A stretch of 64,000 nt of DNA from Lanius collurio (GCA_020086605.1 JACBWW010000017.1:5644588-5708587), one strand, 5' to 3'. Positions 25,515 to 38,938 are shown, counted from the first letter of the stretch. Program-made: numbers and translations. Notes: generated by a model not told the origin, from the letters alone.

Positions 25515-25775
25515 CGTGACATGGCCAGTGATAGGACACAAGGAAATGGAATGAAGCCGTGCCAGGGTAAGTTCAATTTGGACATTAGGACAAGGTTCTT
25601 CACTGAGATGATGGTCAGTCACTGGAACAGCTCCCCAGGGAACTGATCACAGCACCAGGCCTGCCAGAACTCACAGAATGGTGCTCTTAGTCATGGGATT
25701 AATTTTAGGTAGTCCTGCAAGGAGCAGGGAAATGGAATTAGTGATCCTTCCACGGTTCTACGTTTTAGAAGTCCA
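25515..25775 (+). mobile_element. CR1 LINE 3' fragment (second subfamily type)
   Basis: Sense: GGCCAGTGATAGGACACAAG, GAAATGGAATGAAGCCGTGC, TTTGGACATTAGGACAAGGT, TCACTGGAACAGCTCCCCAG, GATCACAGCACCAGGCCTGC, GTCCTGCAAGGAGCAGG and GATCCTTCCACGGTTCTAC. The CAGCACCAGGCCTG and GAGCAGG segments place it with the subfamily also seen at 16246-16500. Confidence 0.9.
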
Positions 25776-26639
25776 TCAGAATGGAACTGTCATCAAAAAA
25801 GCTGAATGAAGAGAGAAGGTAGTGCTATCTGATCACCATGAAGGGGAATGGTGTCCCCAGGTTTTGGGAGTTATTTTAGAAGGTGCACAGTCAGGAAGCA
25901 CATCAATAAGGATTTTGTAATGTCCTTATAACAATATTGATGATGAGCTTTGATTTAATCATAAAATCAAAAGCAGCAAGAGGCTTTTGTGTTTAGGTGA
26001 GGAAATAGGAAGCAAAAAATTTGTTGAGTTCCTGTTGTTGCTCATATTTCATGGCTAAACTTCTTTGCAGAGAGCCTTGAGGAGAAAATATGGAAATTAC
26101 ATTGCTTGGTCCTGTGCTAGAGGCCCATTACATGTCTGGGTGAGAATCATCACAGAGAAGGTTTCTCAGACCAGGCAGATTTCACTCTGCAGTGTTTGGG
26201 CTCACTCCTGGTGTGTTAAAACAGAGCTGTCATCTGGAGATGCTAACAGGAAACTGCTCATTTTTGACAAATTAAAGTCACATAACAGAAACACAAAAAT
26301 TCCTTTGCCAAGCCAGAGCTCGGTGCTGCCCAGTGTCCCACGGTCACCTGTGAGCAAGAGCAGGGTGAGCAGACAGGAGCAGTGCCATGTGACACTCCAG
26401 CAAACTCTCTGTGCTTGGCAGTCCCTGGAGGATCTTTCATCCATTGCTTTGCACTGTCACATTTTGAAACCACAAAAAACCCTCCAAAATATCTAAAGCA
26501 TTCCGTGATCCAAGCTCTAAAGCTGAGTGCACAGAAAGTGTAGAACATCTCATTTTATTTCTATCTCACATGCCATTTGCTGGTTTATTTGACACCTCCC
26601 CAGTCCTTGGATCAGAGGACCAGAGTCTCCTTCTCTATT

Positions 26640-26805
26640 CCTTTTTTCCAGGTGAGTCATGATTTTATACCCCTCTATCATATTCTCCTTCACTTTATCT
26701 GCCCTGCAGGCAGAGGAGTCCCCTCTATTAAATCCATCCCCACGTGAGGGCTGTTTCATACCTTTGATCCTGCCTGTCACCCTTCTCTGCACCAACTCAG
26801 CAGCA
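26640..26805 (-). mobile_element. Old, divergent CR1-type LINE fragment
   Basis: The + strand carries TACCCCTCTATCATATTCTC, CCTCTATTAAATCC, CGTGAGGGCTGTTTCATACC, TTTGATCCTGCC and CACCCTTCTCTGCACC, in the order found in antisense older CR1 lineages. It is from a region 5' of the typical 3'-end fragments and is clearly more diverged. Confidence 0.6.
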
Positions 26806-27714
26806 TCTTTTGGGCAAGAGGGAGATGGGAACCTGATGAAGACTCACCCCACATTTATGGAGCAGCATGTTGGTATCTCTCCCAGTAATGCTTAGGAGTT
26901 TGTTTTTCTGCTCAAGACCACCTATTGGGCTGACATTTTGTTGGAATACCTGATTCACCTCCAGAATTTCTTTTCTGCATGGCAGATATTTCTCGAAAAT
27001 AGAGGGTTTTTGCCTACCTCTGTCTGGAATTGGCTCTGTGGTGGTGGTACAGACCAGATTCCCAGCTCAGTTGGGAAGAGGATTAGGGACTTCAAAACTA
27101 CAAAACATGCAAAGCAATACAGTGAGAGGAAATCAAAGTCTCTGTGTTTGCTCTGGATACAAGAAGCAAGCAAATTGCTGATTAAAACCAGTGCTGCTAA
27201 CAGACATCAGGGGTGTGGATGAAAAGAAAGCAAATAACTCCATGTAGACCTTTACTCCAGAGCTGTGTAGGCGGGACTTAGGCATGATGGGCCCTGATTC
27301 CTGCCCCCCTTGGCAAAAATCTTGGGACATTTATTGTTATTTTTAGCTTGTTTGATGAGGAGGACTTCCAGAAATAGTGCCTAACTTCAGAGTCTTCACA
27401 AGGTTTCTCTAGTGCAACTGGTGCCTGGAATTCAAACTCTAGGGGGAAGCCCGGGTGCCAAACATGTTTCATCACCCTGCAGACTGTGCAGGATTGAAAA
27501 CCACCAACTTCTCAGAAAATATGCTTTCCCTGCCCACAGGTTACCAGAAACCTCCAGGACTGTCAGCAGTTGGTAGCTGGAGCAGATGGTGTCTTCCCTG
27601 AGTTTTTGCAAGCTCTAGAAGAATTATAAAATTCCTAAGTTGTGTAAATAAATCTCTCCTCTATATGTTGCCTGAACTTAATTAGGTGATGAAAATACTG
27701 TAAGTTTGTGCTTC

Positions 27715-27800
27715 TACAGCATCTTTCATGCAAAGATATCAGAAGTGCTTCATAAACATTCATTAATTAAGCCATTAAACCACACAACACCCCACTGAGT
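27715..27800 (-). repeat. Degraded MIR / CORE-SINE-like fragment
   Basis: The + strand reads CAGCATCTTTCATGCAAAGA, then AGTGCTTCATAAACATTCAT, TAATTAAGCC and CACACAACACCCCACTGAGT. These follow the order of the 3' half of the MIR-like consensus seen at 60925-61150 (CTTTACAAAC, TTAATTAAGCC, CACAACACCCC, TGAGG). The core after 27800 is too degraded to trace. Confidence 0.6.
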
Positions 27801-28210
27801 ATGGAAGGATTTATAGGGATGTATACAGTAAGCAGATTAAGTTTTACTCCAAGTAGTTTGGGGTTTTTTTTTGACTGAAAATGGAAAAATAAATCCAGAA
27901 ACTATTTTTCTATAGAAATGACTTAAGCATCTAATATATTTGGATAATTCAGCAAATCAGAGACAGGCAGGTTATGAGTGGGTATTCTTAGGACCACATC
28001 AGTGAGCACCACACTGGGAGGTTTCTCCACATTTTCCCATCCTGTGCATCGAAGGAAAGTAGGTGCAGCTTGATGTCAATCCCCTCAAGTTTAAAACAGC
28101 CCCTACTCACTGAAACTGCCAAATGCCTATGCTTTGAAAAACACAGGTGCCCACACCGGAGGCCTTGGGCATCTTTCCCACATCCATCACATTACACACC
28201 TCTGTGCCGG

Positions 28211-28259
28211 AGAAAAAATAATAATTAAAAAAAAAAATTAAAAAAAAAATATATATATA
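28211..28259. repeat. A/T-rich low-complexity tract
   Basis: AATAATTAAAAAAA-type sequence ends in a short ATATATATAT block. It separates AT-rich DNA on the left from a moderately CpG-bearing, GC-richer segment (28270-28600) on the right. Confidence 0.8.
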
Positions 28260-28599
28260 CCCATAAGATGATGATGCATAAGTTCACGCCTAAGTTGGAT
28301 CTGACAACCTGGAAGAGAGGAGGAGGGAGGATGGGGTTGTCACCTCCTGACTACAGGCTCCAGGAGGATGAGGAGAGCCCCACGTCTGGGGAGGGGACAG
28401 GTCCCACTTTCCCACAGGATGCCAGAAGAGCAGCAGTGCTGGGTATCGGCAGCCACCACGGTGTCAGCAGACCTGACTCAACAGCTGGCTCCAAGCTCTT
28501 GGGTTCTCAGCCACTTTGGTATCACCCCACGGCACGAAAGCTGTTGGGTATCGCCTGCGCCTGTCATCTGCTCTGAGCCAGGGTGTCGGGGCTGATGGC

Positions 28600-30837
28600 C
28601 GGGGGACTTTGGAAAGTTTTACAGCTCACAGATAAACAGCAGCAAATGTTCTCAGGACAACACATTCTGGAGCCCCAATCTTATCAAGGTACTTAGGACG
28701 CAGCCTGTATACACGTTTCAGGCCAGACGGAGCACACAAACAGCTATGCAGAACATGTTGGATGCTGCAGGTTTTTCTTGCTGCTTCTTTCTTTGTTTTG
28801 CCATCCTGCTCTAACAGAGAGTGCTCTGCAAGGCTGTCAGGCGAGTGCTGAATAAAGCCAGCTTAGCAGAGATTGATGCCAAACCTCGTATTGCTGAGTG
28901 CTTTTACAGCAAAAAGGCTCACCCTGTTGTCTCATGGGGGTGGTGGTAGAGAAAAGCAATTCAGGCCATCCACTCAAATTGTGAGGGGGGAATGTGAGAC
29001 AGTTTTGAGTGCTGTGCTCCCTGCACAGAGCTCCAAGGGTGCATTGCATGACATTTAGGGAAGGAGTTTGTGCCACTGCTGGTGTGCAGCCCCCATTCAC
29101 TTTGCATTGGCCGGACGAGGGTAAACCAGGCTGGCAGTGCAAGTGTGGCCCAGGGGTTTCTCTGATGGTTTGACCCAGCAAGCTCAAACCTGCCTGCACT
29201 GTACATAATAAACTCAGCCTCAGTCTTTGCTGCACAAGTGCTTGTGTAGTTTGTAAAAAAATCATCCCAGTGCTGTGACTCGGAGAGCTCAAAACCACAA
29301 GAGACAGAAATAAGCTCTTATTAAAAAAAAGAAATATTTCAACAAGTCTCTCCTCATGGCTTTTGTTTGAGTACAGTCAGGGAGTTAAAACTGACATACA
29401 GGCATTACAATTTGGGGTTGGGAGAATCAATGTGTTTCACACCTACGGGTATGGTGTTACCTAAAACTCCTCCTCCTCCTTCCTGTCTCTGCCTGGAGTC
29501 TTTGCTGCTGCTCAGTTCCTGCTGGCAGATCCCTGTGATCTTCCTCCACCAAAACAAGCTCCCCCGCTGAATTCCTTACAGCCAAGGGATGTGATGGATG
29601 TGAGCCCACGCATCAGCTCCAAATTCACGTTAAAGTCAGATGTGAACTCCAGGTGAACTCCCACATATGGTGAGAGAGATGCAGCCTGACGCCAGATTCC
29701 TGTTTTCTACACTCTCTTCTGCAGTTTGGACAGCACAGGTCTGTTTAATTATGCCCCCACCTCCTCTGCTGGTCCAAGACGGAGCCATGGTCAAGATCAG
29801 AGTGAGAAAGGAACACTATTGGCCTTTGACAGGTTGCCAGCAACCAACCTTAGAGGTTAAAATGGGGAAAAATACAGCCTAAGATTACTTGTTTGCAAGC
29901 AGAAGGGACAAGATTGCAAGAGATAAAGAGTTCATCTTCCCATTGCTCCTCAAACCAGTATTTTTCTTCCCAGTATTTTTCCCCCTAAAAGCAGGTGTAA
30001 TTTTTGGTGCATGTTTGCAACTTTGGTGCTGCAAACACTTTCTCTGAGCCTGCTTTTCTGCTGTGTGCAACCAGAGTTTGCCATGCTCTTCTTGGGGCAT
30101 CTGTGTGATGTGGTAAGGGAGCCAGTGGCTGAATGAAAGCTGAAAAATGAATGGTCTGAAGAGTCATCAGTGTTAAAGATTGCACTTTAGGCTGATTTTT
30201 GTGTTACTCTGCTCGATTTGGAGTTGGGCAGGATGGCTTAGTCCCTCCAGCAGTGCCATGCTGTTTCTGGGCATCAAAGGTGTTGCCGGGGATGTGTCTC
30301 TGTAACCAGAAAACCAAGCATTTATATTTTAACACCACTAATTTTATTTTCAGCCCTTAGTTTAGCCATGATTTTCTCATTTTTTCCTTCATCACTTAGA
30401 TTAAGGCAATTTAGAATTTCCAGGTCCTTTTATCCTAAATGAAGCAATCCCCATTCCACCCAGTCACTACAAGCTAAGGATCAGATTCTGCCAAAACCTT
30501 CTCCTCAGTACCTAACATGAGATTAGACATGGGTAGAAAAGGACTTTTCTTTAGACTTACTGATTCTCTTAACAGCACAACTGTATAAACCTGTATTATC
30601 ATTTTAGGTAAATAAGTTTAACCCAGGTGTATTTTTAACCCTTCTGTCTCCTACTTTTTCATACTCTCTGTCCATCATCTACCCTCTCTCCTGCTTATTG
30701 AATGTTTACAGAAATCCATAAGTGCCAGGAAGTCTCCAAAGGCACAAGGGCTCTCTCTTTGTATGGCCAAGGACATTTCTGGGGGTCTTGTGGTCCACAG
30801 CCTCCTCTGAGTGGGGGTGGAAGGGCTGTGGGATGTT
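28600..30837. other. Intergenic stretch, no gene recognised
   Basis: The longest open frame is 153 codons (28837-29298, minus) without recognisable domains. An A8 run lies at about 29323. No dispersed repeat was identified. Confidence 0.5.
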
Positions 30838-31227
30838 GCTGAGGGACATGGAGCTGCTTAGCCTGGAGAAAAGGGGGCTTGAGGGGCACCTAATCATTCC
30901 CTACAACTACTTGAAAGGAGTTGTAGTGAGATGGTTGTGAGTGTCTTCCCTCACCCAGTTAACAGGTGCCAGGATGAGAGGAAATGCCCTCAAGTTGCAC
31001 CAGTGGGGGTTTAGATTAGACATTAAGAATTTTTTTTCACAGAAGGAGTTTTAAAGCATTGGAACAGATTCCCCAGAGGAGTGCTGGATTTACCATCCCT
31101 GGAAGTGTTCAAAAATGTTTAGATATATCTCTTGAGGATGTGGTTTAATGGTGAACATGATTGTTGGACTTGATGGTCTTAAAGGTAATTTCCTACCTTA
31201 ACAATTCTAATATTCTGTGATTCTAAG
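30838..31227 (+). mobile_element. CR1 LINE 3' fragment
   Basis: Sense CR1: CTTAGCCTGGAGAAAAGGGG, CACCTAATCATTCCCTACAA, GAAAGGAGTTGTAGTGAG, GATGAGAGGAAATGCCCTCA, TTAGATTAGACATTAAGAA, CATTGGAACAGATTCCCCAG, GTTGGACTTGATGGTCTTAA and a final ATATTCTGTGATTCTA. About 390 bp and easily aligned to the consensus. Confidence 0.96.
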
Positions 31228-34200
31228 AGGTCATGCTTTCCTTTCATCACCAGAGAGATGGATATGCTCTTGCAGTGGGCTTTTCACATAATGTTCTATT
31301 GCTTGTTTTTGATTTTTATCTTACCGAGGATCTTGCACCAGGATCAGAGAGCTGAACACCCACACTGAGCCTTTTTTTATAAGGTCACTTGACATCTTCT
31401 TTCCAAGTCTCTGGTATTATCTTGTAGGAGAATGCATTTAAGATAAACATCTGTCTGAGGCTTATCTGGGCTCAGATTATGTTCACAGACAGCAAGAGAA
31501 GAATACAGGGATTTAAAACTTTTCCTTCTGTTAAAAATTGTTTAAACTTTACATAATCTGAAAAAGCAGAATGACAAACTTAATTCAACATCCAATGAAG
31601 TTGTTTAAGAAATTTCTTCCTGGGGTATGAGTCGACCTTTTCCCAAATAACAGAATGCCAGTGGCTTCTGTCACAGGCCCTCTCAAAAATGCCAGTTAGG
31701 TGTTTTTCTGCCATCTTTCCCCCCAACTCCTATAGGAGCTGGCTTTCTTGAGGCCTGACTGTACTTATCCTTGCAAAAACCCTGAAGGGAGCAGAGATGA
31801 AGTAATTCCTACTTTACCTGTCAGGAACTGAGACCTGGAAGAATAAATCTTGAATTTTGAAGCCCCTATGGAACAATTTAGCTGGGCAGATAACAAACTC
31901 TGGGTGTGAAGTGCACAGGTGTAGAACCTCCTGTCTTTGGACATGAACACATGGACAAGCTGTCCTTGTGGTGACCACAGGGAATTGTCACTGCAAGGGC
32001 ACGGAGCAGACATTGAGTCTGGGACTGTGCCTGTGGCTTCTCTAAGAGAACAGGGTGGGCAGAGCCAGGGTGAGACTCTTCTGCCAAGGGACCTCATCTG
32101 AACTATTGCTCCAGGCTGTCTTTAAGTTAATGGAGAGAAATAGGTGCCTCAGGAGAGTGATCCATCTTCTCCTAATACAGCTGTCCATGGGGAATTGCTC
32201 TCTGAAATTGCCTGTTTCTATTGACTTCCAGTGGAGATGAGAGATTCTGTCTCTGAGTGAAACATCAGTTTTAGGTGAGAAACTCAGAGGGAGGAACTGA
32301 CCTGGATTCTGCTAGTGACAATCAACCCCTGGAGCAGCCTTTCTCATCGCTTTTCAAAGCCCAGGGCACATCTCCCCATACCTCAAAGCAGCTGGTAAAA
32401 TTTGAGTATTCTAGATGGCAACTCTGTGGTTAAACCAAACTATGCTCCACAGGGGAGACACTGAGCAGATCCACAAAAGGTTTACCTGCCTTCCAGAGGG
32501 TTTCCTCCTACCATTACACCTGGTTGCCAAGCAAGCTGGCAGAGTTAGAGGGGAAAACTCTCCCATATAAAATATTCTGGGTTTCCATCTACATGAATCT
32601 CAATCACAAATAAACCACCAGAGGAGAAGAGACAACCTTGCAGTGACATAACCCATGGGCCATGAGCGTCCCTGAAGGCAAGCACTCAGCTATTCAGCCT
32701 TAAAAAGAACTGAAAAGAGAAACAAGATCTGTGTCTGAATTCTCTAATTCCTTTAAGTCAAGATTCTCCACAACTTAATTTCATGAAGGCAATTAAGGAC
32801 TTTCCAGCAGGAGCTGTAATGAGAGGGTATAAACTTCCAGATTACAAATACTGGCACAAACTTTAGTTGTAGGATCGAATAAAAAAATAAAGTCCATACT
32901 TTATGAGCACAATTGCACTGCCTGTTTTGGAATAAGCATTACATTGACAGAACTTATTTCTCCCTGTTCCTGTTTGGTAGTCCTGTATATCACAAACACG
33001 GTCAAAGCAAGAGGTGGCCTCACTCAGCATGGCTTTACTTGCACAGTTGACCCTTCCCTCAGGAAATCTCAGCTGGAGGGTGGACAGCTGTGTGCAGCTG
33101 CTGCACAGAGCACCAGCTCTTGGCTGGCTGCATCTGCAAGAGAGATGCCACCGGGGCAACTGCAGATGAGCTGCTGGGTCAGTCTGTGCCACCCACACCC
33201 TGCTGAGTGCAGATTGCCAGTCCAGGCACCAAGAGCATCTCTAGGGTTGGAAACACTCGTTCTCCCCAGCTCAGGGCTGAGAGGTGCAGTGCAGCTGGGA
33301 GCTGGGGGCACATCCCTGCGGCTGGAGAAGGGAGGACGGGAAGAGCTGGCAGCCCACTCCGGACTGAACCCTCCCTTGGCAGCTGTTATCTAGTGAGGCT
33401 CCTCCTGACCAAATGGCACTGAGAGATACCATGTCCTCATCTCCTCAGCAGCCAGTGGGTGTTTGCTCATGCTAATTAAGGTCTAAATCACTTTTCCCAT
33501 AATTATGGATTCTGCAGGAGTGAATTCTCATGTCTTGTGAGGTGGTCCAAACTCTGGACACCCTATTTTATCCACAAGCATTTAAATGGTGCTCTGAAGA
33601 CAGGATATGGAGAGGGCACCCAAGAAGTTTTTGCCTGCATCTACTTTTCTATTACCAACATGGAAAAGTTTGTTATAATAGTCCCAAAGAGCAACTCCTT
33701 TGAGTACACATTACTGTCCAAGTAATAATATTCTCTAGTACCTCTCTCTGTGCTGTAATTTCTGTTTTCCTAATTATTCTTAGCTGAAAAATAGTCATAC
33801 ATTTGAAATGAGCCAGAACACCCTCTCTGAGGTGACAGACCAAATACTAGAATAAGCAGCCAGTAATCGTGAGAGGGATGACATGAAAGGGATGGGAAAT
33901 GCTTCACCTTTTTTGACTGGAGTACAAGGAAGGTTTCTAGATGGACACAGCCCACCTTGCACCTTGCAGGCATACAGTGAGATTTATCCCACCAAGTGGC
34001 TAACAGCTTCCTCATATCTGCTGGGCAGGACACCTTCCCTAACCCTGCAACCTTTCTTCTGCCAAGCACAACAAATATGGGTCAATGGCTTTTGGAGAGG
34101 GAAAAACTCCAGTACAATCCTCTACTGACGCTGAAATAATTCCAGTGCATGAAAAGTGAGAGCAGCTGTGGCTGCTTCCACATCCACAAGCAATGCAGCT

Positions 34201-34878
34201 TGCTCATTGCCAGCAATCCTTAATCCTCTTTGAACTCCTGACTTTACATATCAGATGGTTGCTCCATGGAGTAATATCTGTGTATTACTGCCCATTCACT
34301 GTAAGTATTTCACAAGGCAATACAGAGATGAGAAATGTGTTCTCAGGAGGCTCAGGCACAAAGGTTACTGGATGCAAATCATATGTGGGTCGGCACTGGC
34401 ACACATTTGCAAAACCAGGAGCGGGGTATTGAGTGTTAAAATGGGAAAAATTCCCTCTGCATTCTGTGAAAATGCTGGCAGCCCAAGGGCAGAGAGTGCC
34501 CGCGGGTGTGGTCATGCTGTACCGCGCTGCTCACTAAACAAAGTAATTGTTTCAGACACCAAATAGAGAGATAAAACTATTTCATGGGCAAAAAGAGATC
34601 TCTCCTAGTCTGGGGAGAGGTGATAAAAACTTCCAGGTCTGTGTGAGAGCTGCACATGAAGGAGCACACTCTGTCAGTGCTTACTCTTAAATTTACTTGC
34701 TTTGCTGTAGCTTGTGTTCTCCTTAAAGCCCTAGTTTTGGGAGCGTGGTGATGAGGTGTTTAAACAATGATTGTTGAAAGGATTTTTCAAAAAGCAAGTA
34801 TTTTGTCTTACAGGGGAGAAAATGCCTGTCATGTTGCAGACTGAAGATGTGACCTGCAGATGCTGAAAAGTCAGAAAC
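31228..34878. other. Intergenic stretch, no gene recognised
   Basis: About 3.6 kb of single-copy-looking sequence. The longest open frame is 149 codons (32944-33393, plus), overlapped by other frames on both strands and lacking known motifs. The segment 33050-33370 is GC-richer than its surroundings but CpG-poor. Confidence 0.5.
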
Positions 34879-34945
34879 AAAAAAAAAAAAAAACAACAAA
34901 GACTGAACTTTTTCTTCTTCTTTTTTTTTTTTTTTTTTTTTTTTT
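34879..34945. repeat. Inverted poly(A)/poly(T) pair
   Basis: An A15 run (34879-34893) is followed 27 bp later by a T25 run (34921-34945), so a transcript from either strand could fold into an A:U hairpin. The spacer is TTC/AAC-rich. It is not attached to a recognisable retrogene. Confidence 0.75.
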
Positions 34946-35772
34946 AATAATAACGTTCCTTCTCCCACTCTGCTGTTGAGGAGAGGAAGGGATAAAAAAG
35001 GGGGAGCCAGTCATGATTTAGGAGCATTTATATTTGTGATTCCAGAAGTCAAGAGGATTGTGATCCCATGGAGATGGATTCTCCCTTGGACTGGAGTCAC
35101 TCACTGCTAGGCAGAAAGGTATTCCTAAACATATGGATTACACAGAAGTTAAGAATAATTTTTATTTTCCCCCAAAAGGTATTTATTTATTTTTTTTCAA
35201 AAAGTTGGTTTTATTTAGTTTGGTTTCTGGTGTTTGTTTTGTTTAGTTTTGTTTTAATATAAAGATTTGGTTTCCTTACAAGACTGAAACTTGTTAATCA
35301 CAAGCAAACACTTCTCAGAACAGATGGCTTCACTTCAGAGTCAGTTTCTCGGTGAAAAGGGATTTTGATGGGCAGTGCTTAGTTTTCCTTTCCCCTAAAC
35401 TCTCCCTTTTGCACAAGGGCACTGGCATGAATCAGTTACATGGTCAGAAATGTGTCAGCCATGTGAGAAGCATCCCAAGGCAAACCAGCCTTGGAGTGGA
35501 CACTAGGTTTGGGTGTGAGCTGATTTTAGTCCATTGAATCTATGTATAGCAAAATTAATGCTCATGCTTTAGGCTGCCACTGCTTTTAGGGGTGCTGAGC
35601 TGTAGGGTCTCCAGCAGGACCCATAACCTGTCCTTGCCAGGTGATGTCTCCGTGAGCCTTCCTTCATACCTGCCCACAGTGGTCTGCAGCTTTGACTGCA
35701 GAAGGAAGGTCACTGATGGACAGCTTTCCTGTGGAAAGACATTTGCCCAGTTTATTTGTATTTTACAGAATT

Positions 35773-35945
35773 GTCACAGACTCATAGGATGGTCTGAGTT
35801 TGGAAGGGACCTTAAAGATCATCTGTTTCCCACCCCCACCTTCCACTAGACCAGCTTGCTACAAGCCTCATCCAAACTAGTTTTGAACACTTCCAGGGAT
35901 GGGGCATCCACGTTTCCTTCTCTGTGTTTGGGTCACCCTGAAGAG
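35773..35945 (-). mobile_element. CR1 LINE 3' fragment
   Basis: Antisense on +: CACAGACTCATAGGATGGTC, GTTTGGAAGGGACCTTAAAG, ATCATCTG, CCACTAGACCAGCTTGCTAC and GAACACTTCCAGGGATGGGG. Homology fades after about 35945. Confidence 0.92.
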
Positions 35946-37279
35946 CAATATCAAGGTTGACTCTTCCAGCCATATCCTGTGAAGTCTGTCCTAAGGAAAA
36001 TATTGCAAAGAAAGTTGAAAGTCTGTTGCTGCCCAAATCTGCTACAGAAAGCAAAACCTGAATCAAGGATCAAGAAGGGTTAGGACATCTGAGACCCTGT
36101 CCTGACAGCTGAGAAATTTATCACTGTCATAATCTTTCCACAGCCCTGTTGCTAATGGCTCTTGAATAAAGTGCATGCATCATTAGAATCCAAACCTCTT
36201 CCCTGGGCTGAGCCCGTGCTTGGAAGGCCTGGCCATAGATGACACCAAGGAGCAGCTTCACATCCACATCTCACAGAGGCATTTGCTTCAACAAGAGCAG
36301 TGGAGCATGTGGGGACAGGTCTTTGTCCTGCAGCCCTCCCACTGCAGCTGAGTCTTGACTGGGATGGGGATGGCCCCTGGACCCAGAGGCAGAACAAGCT
36401 TTGCCCTCAGCTGCCTGTGTAGAAATCCAAACATAGGACGTTTTCCTGAGTTTCTACCCACGAATCTGAGCACTTAACATAAATAATTGGCAGAGACTTG
36501 GAAGAAGCAACCTGAAGACTTAGACAAATTTTGCTAATGGATGACAAATAACAGGGATTTCACTAGCCAAGAATATGCCAGAAGAACATGATCCTTGTAG
36601 TGCAACACAGATTTAGAAATACCGTTTTGCTCTGAACTTCACTCCCTCACATTTTTCCTGAATAATATAAAAATAGTAAGGTTTACAGAGGAATAAGGCA
36701 GTTTTTCAGAATACATCAGCTCCTGTCTTCATTTTCTGTGCAGTCATGGTGTCAGTCACTGAGCATAATCTGAAGACATGGTTGGTCCCAACAGCAAGAA
36801 AAATTATTATAATTTTTTTCAAAGTCCATTTCTGATGCTTACCATCCTTGCTGTGGCAAGAGGCAAATTAAAATGTGAATTGACTATTCAGATCCAAGGA
36901 TATTTCTTCAGCTCAACACAAGTTAAATATCAAGAGAGTGCAGTAAAGGGATCCAAAGCCAGAAGCAGTGAAATTGTAACTCATTAACATCATTATTCAC
37001 TAACAGCTTATCTGATATCCTTCCAGAGCAGGTCACACACAGAGCAGAAGGATACTTTTTGATTAATGGAACATGTTGAAAATGGAAAAGATGCTGGAAC
37101 TGCCATGGCAAAGGTAACGAGGCTGCCTCACGCTGTGATACACCCCAGGGATACTCATGTTTGTGAAACAGAGGGTTGTTTTCTATCCTCCAAGAGCAGG
37201 TGTGTGTCTCTACTAGATAAGCAACAGGAAAAAGAATTTATGAATAACACACATGGAGAAAGGACTCACTTGGAAGACA
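35946..37279. other. Intergenic stretch, no gene recognised
   Basis: Unique-looking sequence, open frames no longer than 84 codons, no repeat identified. Confidence 0.5.
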
Positions 37280-37530
37280 CAGAAACATAGAATCATCAAA
37301 TGGCTTGGGTTGGAAAGGACCTTTAAAGATCATCTCCTCCCAACCCCTCTGCCATGTGCTGGGACATCTTTGCCTAGATCAGGCTGCTCAACATCCCATC
37401 CACCCTGGCCTTAGACATTTCCAGGGATGAGGCAGCCCCATCTTCTCAGACAACCTGTTCCAATATCTCACTACTCTCAAACTTTAAAAAACCAAAAAAA
37501 GCTTTTCCTCATATCTAACCTAAATCACAG
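37280..37530 (-). mobile_element. CR1 LINE 3' fragment
   Basis: Antisense on +: ACATAGAATCATCAAATGGC, TTGGGTTGGAAAGGACCTTT, AAAGATCATC, CATCCACCCTGGCCTTAGAC, ATTTCCAGGGATGAGGCAGC, and CTCATATCTAACCTAAATC. A small A-rich replacement (CTTTAAAAAACCAAAAAAAG) interrupts the usual GTAAAGAATTTCTTCC segment. Confidence 0.94.
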
Positions 37531-38896
37531 GCTTCAGGCTAAAGGGTAAGTAATGGGTTTGGGCATCTCCTGCTCCATGGGTTCCCTGGCAGGGCTGATG
37601 TTTAACTGTGGCCTGTTCTGCGTGGTTGCTCTTCCCAGTCATTCCTAATGTTCTGGGCTGGAAGAGTAGGGAGAAACTGTCAGTGGTGGTGTGCAACAGC
37701 ATAACCCAGCTCCCTGGCTGCCAGCCACTGTGGATAATAGACATTTACTTGGGGTGTTCCTCTGACAGGCCCCAGAGAAACTTCCCAGAGAATTTGTGGC
37801 ACTGGAGTTTGCACCACCTCCACTGTACACGGATGCTGCCAACACCTCTTGCAACACCCTGCTGCCACCTCAATCCAAAAGACAAACTTCCAGGTATCTC
37901 ACACTGTTCAGGGAAGTTCTCCTCTTCTCCAGCACCCACTCACATGACCCTTGTTTGAAGATGTGGACAGAGCATGGATGAGTTTCCCTAAAACTGTGGA
38001 TTTGTTGCTTGAACTCTTTGTGTCCCAAACCCTGTTCCTGCTGCTGTTCACAGACATTGTGCAAAAGGAATAAAATTTATCTCTTTGGTGAATTTCAGAT
38101 GGAAATGTTAGTGGCTAGTAGGTTATAGCACATCCTGTCTGCAGGGATTGTTCCTGCACAGGAGAAAATCCTTCTTGCACGGCTTCCCCAGGGAGCACCA
38201 AATCACACCAAGCTCTCAGTCCTTATCTACAAGACACCAGCAGGTCCCCCCTCCTCTCAAAAGTCCAAGGGTTGGATGTTGACAGCTGTGCTCTGGAGGC
38301 ATTGCAGAGCTGTCTGTGATAAGGCTGTTGCTCACAAGAACCCGAGGAAGAGCTGCAGCAGAGGCCAAGCCCAAGTTCAGCAGGGATATAACCCAGAAGC
38401 TGATGGCCACCTCAAATCTCAATGCCTTCTGCTCAGAGCAGGGCGTGCTTCCTTCTCCTTGCCTATTCCATAGCAGCAGGCACCTGAACCCACATCTGGT
38501 GTCCTCAAAACACAGCTGAGAAAAGCCAGTGCTGTGGTGTTGTTGTGGTGCTGCCATGCTGATAACAGATAATGAGTTTGCAGAGTACCCTCAGCACAAC
38601 AGCAGCATGTGCAGCCCATCCCAGGGACATTCCCCAGGTCCCCAGAGAGTTGGCAGAATTGTTAATCTTGAGGCATGAGTGGTCTGAGAAGGAAACTGGA
38701 GGAGACACAGGCTGCTGCTTGGACAGAATTGTTGGGTGTGTCTCCCATTCCCACCCTCAATGTAAAACTCAAATACAAGAGCCTTGGAGCTCTACACACA
38801 GCAAATTTGGAAAGAGTGACTACAAACTCTGTACTTGCTGCTCAGACAGATATAAGAGAAGGTTTCATGAAGGAAAGGACTGGTCCAGGGAGAGGG

Positions 38897-38938
38897 GATG
38901 TCCAGAGAATGTCCAGGGAATGTCCAGACATGCCCAGA
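38897..38938. repeat. Short imperfect tandem repeat
   Basis: Four units of about 10-11 bp related to GAATGTCCAG, the last one degraded to CATGCCCAG. Confidence 0.7.

Noticed and set aside
38897..38938. Possible CRISPR-like repeat
   Set aside because: Contiguous short tandem units without spacers, in a vertebrate genome.
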